Below are positions 58,804 to 64,000 of a stretch of DNA of 64,000 nt, piece after piece. The stretch comes from Flavobacterium phragmitis. GTDB lineage: Bacteria; Bacteroidota; Bacteroidia; Flavobacteriales; Flavobacteriaceae. The stretch spans positions 90,164-154,163 of the forward strand of contig NZ_FOMH01000010.1 of NCBI RefSeq assembly GCF_900112575.1, read 5' to 3'. The translations under genes and the position numbers were made by a program. The stretch's first letter is position 1. Each line of letters begins with the position of its first letter. The notes under the pieces are model-generated. The model was not told where the DNA came from, made no database searches, and was given only the letters and a program-made list of their open reading frames with translations.

Positions 58804-60795
58804 ATGAATTTCCACGTAGCTTCAGAATACAGTCCAAAAGGAGATCAGCCACAAGCCATACAAAAATTGGCGCAAGGTGTAGTCGACGGAGAAAAATATC
58901 AAACTTTGCTAGGAGTTACAGGTTCCGGAAAAACATTTACCGTTGCCAATGTAATACAAGAAGTACAGCGACCAACTTTGGTTTTAGCACATAATAAAAC
59001 TTTAGCAGCACAATTATATTCTGAATTCAAGCAATTCTTCCCCAATAATGCGGTGGAATATTTCGTTTCTTACTACGATTACTATCAGCCGGAAGCTTTT
59101 ATGCCTGTTACAGGAGTTTTTATTGAAAAAGATTTATCTATCAACGAAGAACTGGAGAAAATGCGATTGAGCACCACTTCATCCCTGCTTTCGGGACGTC
59201 GTGATGTTTTGGTTGTAGCGTCAGTTTCCTGTTTGTACGGTATTGGAAACCCCGTTGAATTTCAGAAAAACGTAATCGAAATTAAACGAGATCAGGTTAT
59301 TTCGAGAACGAAATTACTGCATAGTCTGGTACAAAGTTTATATGCCAGAACAGAAGCCGATTTTAATCCTGGAACTTTTAGAATAAAAGGCGATACGGTT
59401 GAAGTATATCCGAGTTATGCTGACGATGCTTACAGAATACATTTTTTTGGCGATGAAATTGAAGAAATAGAATCTTTTGATGTTAAAACTTCTCAGGTCA
59501 TAGAGAAATTCCAAAGACTGACCATTTATCCCGCCAATATGTTTGTGACTTCACCAGAGGTTTTACAAGGTGCTATTTGGCAGATTCAGCAGGATTTGGT
59601 GAAACAGGTAGATTATTTTAAAGAAATAGGAAAACATCTCGAGGCCAAACGTCTGGAAGAAAGAACCAATTTTGACTTAGAAATGATTCGCGAATTGGGT
59701 TATTGTTCTGGAATTGAAAATTATTCCCGCTACCTTGATGGACGTGAAGCCGGAACAAGACCTTTCTGTCTGCTGGATTATTTTCCAAGTGATTATTTAA
59801 TGATTATTGACGAAAGTCACGTAACCGTCTCGCAGGTTCATGCCATGTATGGAGGTGATCGAAGCCGTAAAGAAAACTTAGTTGAATACGGATTTAGATT
59901 ACCCGCTGCAATGGACAACAGACCTTTAAAATTTGAAGAGTTTGAAGCTTTGCAGAATCAGGTTATTTATGTTTCTGCAACTCCAGCTGATTATGAATTA
60001 CAAAAAACCGATGGTGTTTATGTGGAACAGATTATTCGTCCAACTGGTTTATTGGATCCTATAATTGAAGTTCGCCCAAGTTTGAATCAGATTGATGACT
60101 TGATTGAAGAAATTCAGGTTCGATGCGAATTGGACGAAAGAGTTTTAGTAACCACTTTGACCAAAAGAATGGCGGAAGAATTAGCCAAATATTTGACAAA
60201 AGTAAGCATTCGATGCCGTTATATCCACTCTGAAGTCGATACTTTAGAACGTATTGAAATTATGCAGGATTTACGAAAAGGTCTTTTTGATGTTTTAATT
60301 GGGGTTAACTTACTTCGTGAAGGTCTGGATTTACCGGAAGTTTCTCTTGTTGCTATTTTAGATGCGGATAAAGAAGGTTTCTTGAGAAATCATCGTTCGT
60401 TAACACAAACTATCGGACGTGCCGCTAGAAACTTAAATGGTAAAGCAATCATGTATGCCGATAAAATTACGGCCAGTATGCAAAGAACTATTGACGAAAC
60501 GGAATACAGAAGAACCAAACAGATCAACTTCAACGTTCAAAATAATATTACGCCACAGGCTTTAAATAAAAAAATTGACAGCGCATTTACGAAAAATCCA
60601 TTAGTAGAATACGAGTTAGGGCATCCAATTCCTGTTGCTGCCGAACCGGAAACAGCTTATTTATCTAAAGCCGAATTGGAGAAAATGATTCGTGAAAAAC
60701 GTAAAACAATGGAAAAAGCAGCTAAAGAATTAGATTTCTTACAAGCAGCCAAACTTCGTGACGAAATCAAAAAACTACAGGAACAGCTGGCTTAA
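58804..60795 (+). CDS. uvrB: UvrABC system protein B
   Basis: A 663-residue DNA damage-recognition helicase of nucleotide excision repair. It carries helicase motif I GVTGSGKTFTVANV near 38, the beta-hairpin YYDYYQPEAF near 95, IDESHV near 335, SATPADYE near 395, LTKRMAEELAKYL, NLLREGLDLPEVSLVAILDADKEGFLR near 503, QTIGRAARN near 540, and a C-terminal UVR domain (KTMEKAAKELDFLQAAKLRDEI). Its TAA shares bases with the TAA of the opposite-strand TerB-like gene. Confidence 0.98.
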   Translation: MNFHVASEYSPKGDQPQAIQKLAQGVVDGEKYQTLLGVTGSGKTFTVANVIQEVQRPTLVLAHNKTLAAQLYSEFKQFFPNNAVEYFVSYYDYYQPEAFMPVTGVFIEKDLSINEELEKMRLSTTSSLLSGRRDVLVVASVSCLYGIGNPVEFQKNVIEIKRDQVISRTKLLHSLVQSLYARTEADFNPGTFRIKGDTVEVYPSYADDAYRIHFFGDEIEEIESFDVKTSQVIEKFQRLTIYPANMFVTSPEVLQGAIWQIQQDLVKQVDYFKEIGKHLEAKRLEERTNFDLEMIRELGYCSGIENYSRYLDGREAGTRPFCLLDYFPSDYLMIIDESHVTVSQVHAMYGGDRSRKENLVEYGFRLPAAMDNRPLKFEEFEALQNQVIYVSATPADYELQKTDGVYVEQIIRPTGLLDPIIEVRPSLNQIDDLIEEIQVRCELDERVLVTTLTKRMAEELAKYLTKVSIRCRYIHSEVDTLERIEIMQDLRKGLFDVLIGVNLLREGLDLPEVSLVAILDADKEGFLRNHRSLTQTIGRAARNLNGKAIMYADKITASMQRTIDETEYRRTKQINFNVQNNITPQALNKKIDSAFTKNPLVEYELGHPIPVAAEPETAYLSKAELEKMIREKRKTMEKAAKELDFLQAAKLRDEIKKLQEQLA

Positions 60796-61193
60796 TTGTG
60801 TTGTTCCTGAAAAATTTCCATTAATACAATTGGATTAATTACTGTGTTCGGAGCTTTTTTCATCATTTCTAAAACACGTTTAACCGCAGAAAGATTCAAT
60901 CCCATCTGTAAAGCAATTTGCTGAATGGCCTGAAATTCCCTTTCATGTAAAACACCATCACAATGCATCAATAAAGCCAGTCTGTAAAACTGATTGATTC
61001 TTTGCATTTCAGAAGGTATTGGAAGCGGTTTTGCTTCCTGATGAAATAAATCCTGAAATTCTTCTTCGCTAATATTCAATTCTACAGCTACAAGTCTTAA
61101 AAATTCAAGCTCACGTTTATGCAAATGTCCGTCTACAGTGGCAAGTGTAATCATTTCTAAAAGTAAACTTCTTTTTTCTGCTTCTGTATTCAT
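60792..61193 (-). CDS. TerB-like helical protein
   Basis: A 133-residue protein. It is built of two similar halves, each with an acidic, helix-bounded loop (TLATVDGHLHKRELEFLRLVAVELNISEEE and LLMHCDGVLHEREFQAIQQIALQMGL), the DG-x-x-x-x-x-E pattern of TerB-type metal-binding domains. The role is unknown. MNTEAEKRSLL is a better start than the upstream codon, since it lies at a normal distance from the divergent esterase gene. Confidence 0.75.
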   Translation of the reverse strand: MNTEAEKRSLLLEMITLATVDGHLHKRELEFLRLVAVELNISEEEFQDLFHQEAKPLPIPSEMQRINQFYRLALLMHCDGVLHEREFQAIQQIALQMGLNLSAVKRVLEMMKKAPNTVINPIVLMEIFQEQHN

Positions 61194-61250
61194 CAATTTA
61201 TTATTTTTAGCTAAAATATTGCTTTTAAATAAAAACACAAAACACGGATA

Positions 61251-62048
61251 ATGAAGAGGATTTTCTTGGCAGTTTTACTTCTGTTTACTCTTATTGGCAA
61301 AGCACAAAGCACCGCTTCTAAAAACGTCTCTACTTTTACAATTGAGGCTCCTCAACTCAATACTTCAAAAAAAATCTGGATTTATCTTCCTGAAAATTAT
61401 TCTAAAGATATTCAGAAAAAATACAGCGTTATTTACATGCATGATGCTCAAAATTTGTTTGATGCCAAAACTTCTTTTTCTGGCGAATGGAATGTTGACG
61501 AAAAATTAGACAGCTTGAAAGTCCCAGTAATTGTTGTCGGAATCGAACATGGAAATGAAAAACGTATTGATGAACTGACTCCTTTTAAAAACGAAAAATA
61601 CGGTGGTGGAAATGCCGATAAGTATTTAGAATTTATCGTAAAAACATTAAAGCCCTATATTGATAAAAACTACAGAACCAAAACAAAAGCAAAAAACACT
61701 ATTCTTTTTGGAAGTTCTCTTGGTGGCTTGGTTTCCTATTACGGTGCTTTAAAATATCCCGAGACTTTTGGAAAAGCAGGCGTTTTTTCGCCATCTTTTT
61801 GGTTTTCTCCTGATATTTATACTTTTACAGAAAAACAGCCTAAAATCAAAACGAAAATTTATTTTCTGTGTGGCGATAAAGAAAGTGACGACATGGTAAA
61901 CGATTTGACTAAAATGAAACGTTTATTAGATACAAAACGCTGTTATTGCCTTCATCTTGACAAGACTAAAATTGTAAAAGGCGGAGAACATAATGAAAAA
62001 CTTTGGCGTGATCATTTCGCTGAAGCAATACTTTGGCTGGGCTATTAA
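61251..62048 (+). CDS. Exported putative esterase (PF00756-type)
   Basis: A 265-residue protein with a signal peptide (FLAVLLLFTLIGKAQ). KKIWIYLPENYSK near 38, YSVIYMHDAQNLFD near 60, NTILFGSSLGGLVSYYGALKYPETFGKAGVFSPSFWF near 143-178 (nucleophile serine), YFLCGDKESDD near 205 and KGGEHNEKLWRDHF near 245 make up the Ser-Asp-His site of the putative-esterase (Fes/S-formylglutathione hydrolase) family. It probably cleaves an ester in the periplasm. The epimerase gene begins 23 bp after its stop. Confidence 0.85.
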   Translation: MKRIFLAVLLLFTLIGKAQSTASKNVSTFTIEAPQLNTSKKIWIYLPENYSKDIQKKYSVIYMHDAQNLFDAKTSFSGEWNVDEKLDSLKVPVIVVGIEHGNEKRIDELTPFKNEKYGGGNADKYLEFIVKTLKPYIDKNYRTKTKAKNTILFGSSLGGLVSYYGALKYPETFGKAGVFSPSFWFSPDIYTFTEKQPKIKTKIYFLCGDKESDDMVNDLTKMKRLLDTKRCYCLHLDKTKIVKGGEHNEKLWRDHFAEAILWLGY

Positions 62049-62071
62049 TTGAAAAAAAACATCGCATACCA

Positions 62072-63082
62072 ATGAAACTAATTTTAAGAGAATACAATCT
62101 CAAGCTAAAACACACTTTTACTATTTCAAGAGAGTCTATTGATTTTCAGCCTTCGCTAATTGTAGAATTGCAAAGCGATGGTTTTTCTGGTTTTGGAGAA
62201 GCCACTTCAAATCCGTATTACAATATCACGGTTCCAATGATGATGCAGGATTTGGAAAAAATAAGAAACATTATTGAAAATACTGAGAATGAAACTCCAG
62301 AAGTATTTTGGGCAAAAATTCATCCGTATTTACAAGACGATATGTTTGCTTTGTGCGCTTTGGATTTGGCTTATAATGATTTGTATGCTCGCAAAAAAGG
62401 CAAAAAACTTTATGAATTGTGGAATTACACCACCGAAAGAAATCCGATGACGGATTATACAATCGGAATTGCTTCTATTGATAAAATGGTTTCCAAAATG
62501 CAGGAACTTCCGTGGCCTATTTACAAAATTAAGTTAGGAACCAAAGAGGATATCGAAATTGTAAAAGCACTTCGTAAACACACCAATGCCATTTTCAGAA
62601 TTGATGCCAACTGCGGATGGACGGTTGAAGAAACAATCAACAATGCTGTAGAATTAAAAAAATTGGGCGTAGAATTTCTAGAACAGCCAATGAAAGCGGA
62701 TAATTGGGAAGGACATAAAGAAGTTTTCAAACATTCTGTTCTTCCTGTAATTGCTGATGAAAGCTGTATTATTGAAGAAGATGTAGCAAAATGCCACAAT
62801 CATTTTCATGGTGTGAATGTGAAATTGGTAAAATGTGGTGGCCTAACTCCTGGAAAACGCATGATTGAAGAAGCCAAAAAATTAGGTTTAAGAACAATGG
62901 TGGGTTGTATGACGGAATCTACTGTCGGAATTTCTGCTATTGCGCATTTATTGCCACAATTGGATTATGTAGATATGGACGGCGCGCTTCTTTTAGCAGA
63001 AGATATTGCAACGGGAGTAACCATAAAAGATGGCGTTGTGAGTTATTCAGATCTTAACGGAACTGGCGTTACACTTTTATAA
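62072..63082 (+). CDS. Dipeptide epimerase (enolase superfamily)
   Basis: A 336-residue protein. KLILREYNLKLKHTFTISRES is the N-terminal capping domain; the barrel shows PIYKIKLGTKED (the general-base lysine KxK near 153), FRIDANCGW near 178, EFLEQPMKADNWEGH near 208, VIADESCI near 231 and GVNVKLVKCGGLTPGKRMIEEAKKLG near 255 (second lysine). These metal ligands and the KxK/K pair match L-Ala-D/L-Glu epimerases, which help to recycle murein peptides. The substrate could be another dipeptide. A PLP enzyme gene follows 2 bp later. Confidence 0.9.
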   Translation: MKLILREYNLKLKHTFTISRESIDFQPSLIVELQSDGFSGFGEATSNPYYNITVPMMMQDLEKIRNIIENTENETPEVFWAKIHPYLQDDMFALCALDLAYNDLYARKKGKKLYELWNYTTERNPMTDYTIGIASIDKMVSKMQELPWPIYKIKLGTKEDIEIVKALRKHTNAIFRIDANCGWTVEETINNAVELKKLGVEFLEQPMKADNWEGHKEVFKHSVLPVIADESCIIEEDVAKCHNHFHGVNVKLVKCGGLTPGKRMIEEAKKLGLRTMVGCMTESTVGISAIAHLLPQLDYVDMDGALLLAEDIATGVTIKDGVVSYSDLNGTGVTLL

Positions 63083-63084
63083 AA

Positions 63085-64000
63085 ATGATAGTCGATAAAT
63101 TTCCAGATCGAGTTATAGAAATTAACCAAGAGCAGTATTTGTATTTTGGCGGAACTGCGTATTTGGGACTTCCAACAAACAAAGAGTTTCAAGAATTAGT
63201 AATTCAAAACATTTTGAATTGGGGAACCACATACGGAAGCTCCAGAACCGCAAATATTCAGTTATCGGCTTATGATGCAGGCGAAGTCTTTTTGGCTTCT
63301 CATATTGGTTCAGAAAAGACTGTTACGGTTTCTTCAGGAATGCTGGCTGGAAAACTGGTCATTGATTTAATGAAAAAGCAGACTGATTGTTTTTTTCATT
63401 TGAATGATACACATAATGCTATCCAAACTGAAAATAGTGTCCCAATATTCTTAAACGGAAATTTAAATGACCGTTTATTAGATTCAAAACCTGAGAAAAT
63501 AACGATTCTAACTGACGGTGTTCGTTCTTTTGAAACAAAACCTGCCGATTTATCATTTTTAGAAAAAATTTCAAAAAGCAAAGAAATCACTTTAGTAATT
63601 GATGAATCGCATTCGCTAGGAATTACAGGAAAAAATGGCAGTGGAATTTATTCTTCAATTGAATTTCCCGTTAAAAGAAAAATTATGGTTTCTTCATTAG
63701 GAAAAGCTTTTGGATTAACTGGTGGCGTAATTGCTTCGGATTCTGAATTTATTGGTAAAATCAAAGAATTGGAAACTTTTACAAGCGCAGCAGGAATGAA
63801 CCCTGCTTTTGTACAAACACTTTCTGATGCCAAAGAAATTTATAAAATACAGCATCAAAAACTGAAAGACAATTTAAGCTATATTGATTCGATTTTAATC
63901 AAAAACAACAATATCTTATTTGATAAAAACTATCCTTTAATTTATCTTTTATCGAATGAATTAGTTGAAAAACTAAAGGCGGAAAAAATCATCATTGCCA
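63085..64000 (+). CDS. PLP-dependent aminotransferase/acyl-CoA condensing-type enzyme, cut by window end
   Basis: A 305-codon open frame without a stop, truncated at the window edge. YLYFGGTAYLGLP near 19, DESHSLGITGKNGSGIYSS near 172 (aspartate for the pyridine nitrogen) and MVSSLGKAFGLTGGVIASD near 200 (Schiff-base lysine) show an alpha-oxoamine synthase/class I/II fold, as in 8-amino-7-oxononanoate synthase. It starts 2 bp after the epimerase stop, a linkage I recall in flavobacteria. The reaction is not determined. Confidence 0.85.
   Translation, partial: MIVDKFPDRVIEINQEQYLYFGGTAYLGLPTNKEFQELVIQNILNWGTTYGSSRTANIQLSAYDAGEVFLASHIGSEKTVTVSSGMLAGKLVIDLMKKQTDCFFHLNDTHNAIQTENSVPIFLNGNLNDRLLDSKPEKITILTDGVRSFETKPADLSFLEKISKSKEITLVIDESHSLGITGKNGSGIYSSIEFPVKRKIMVSSLGKAFGLTGGVIASDSEFIGKIKELETFTSAAGMNPAFVQTLSDAKEIYKIQHQKLKDNLSYIDSILIKNNNILFDKNYPLIYLLSNELVEKLKAEKIIIA

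Noticed and set aside
1..64000. tRNA or rRNA genes, transposases, phage or conjugation genes
   Set aside because: No T-loop GGTTCGAATCC-like word with a surrounding cloverleaf, no rRNA stretch and no recognisable transposase, integrase or capsid protein was found on either strand.

Overview
The window is AT-rich chromosomal DNA from a member of the Bacteroidota, almost certainly a Flavobacterium close to the F. johnsoniae type. The evidence is the gene content (leucine dehydrogenase, a cyclophilin-FKBP fusion, monomeric isocitrate dehydrogenase, a TonB receptor with a DUF4249 lipoprotein, DUF3276, DUF5723 and DUF6515 proteins), the Bacteroidota-type -7 promoter element TAnnTTTG before many genes, weak Shine-Dalgarno sites, and several families of intergenic palindromic repeats of the kind seen in Flavobacterium. 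I see no rRNA, tRNA, CRISPR array, prophage, insertion sequence or conjugative genes; it reads as ordinary core chromosome with small accessory inserts.

Layout. 1-4.5 kb: DUF58 protein, secreted phosphodiesterase, DUF2167 membrane protein, SpoU-type rRNA methyltransferase. 4.8-9.6 kb: information and nucleotide genes (Rel/SpoT, Fur, PurA, NudK). 9.6-15.3 kb: S41 protease with an overlapping hydrolase, L,D-transpeptidase lipoprotein, a TetR regulator with a TetX-like flavin monooxygenase, and a small helix-hairpin-helix gene broken by an in-frame TGA. 15.3-20.4 kb (minus): GuaB, DUF5723 protein with lipoprotein partner, HMG-CoA lyase-like protein. 20.4-22.9 kb: a SatD-DUF3307 pair behind a remarkable regular operator array, then PyrD. 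23.2-27.4 kb: envelope cluster (two beta-barrel-type proteins, DUF6515 protein, formylglycine-generating enzyme). 27.7-35 kb: PepT, YdeI-like protein, YajC, NusB, leucine dehydrogenase, ABC exporter, DUF3276. 35-39.6 kb: three alpha/beta hydrolases, CsaA, thioredoxin-like protein, an unexplained leader with a tiny ORF and nested stems, GreA-like factor. 39.6-45.5 kb (minus): cytochrome c, dual immunophilin, MFS transporter, cupin, archaemetzincin, Tat-exported sugar isomerase, an FMN reductase broken by TAG, a lipoprotein. 45.8-49.6 kb: TrmD, L19 with a probable leader, Idh. 49.7-64 kb: TonB receptor and DUF4249, small accessory genes, thiamine pyrophosphokinase, RlmF, UvrB, TerB-like protein, esterase, dipeptide epimerase and a PLP enzyme cut by the window end.

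The strongest unusual signal is upstream of satD. Eight hexamers, alternately TATTAC and GTAATA, start exactly every 14 bp over 104 bp and run into the -7 box of the satD promoter. SatD itself ends in a helix-turn-helix-like segment, so a self-regulating SatD-DUF3307 operon is the simplest reading. Other points of note are two genes each broken by a single in-frame stop, a truncated antitoxin-like relic that keeps a palindrome and promoter, a TetR operator candidate beside a TetX-like gene, and at least six families of intergenic inverted repeats, one of which supplies the stop codons of both flanking genes.

All family assignments come from reading motifs by eye; no database search was run.
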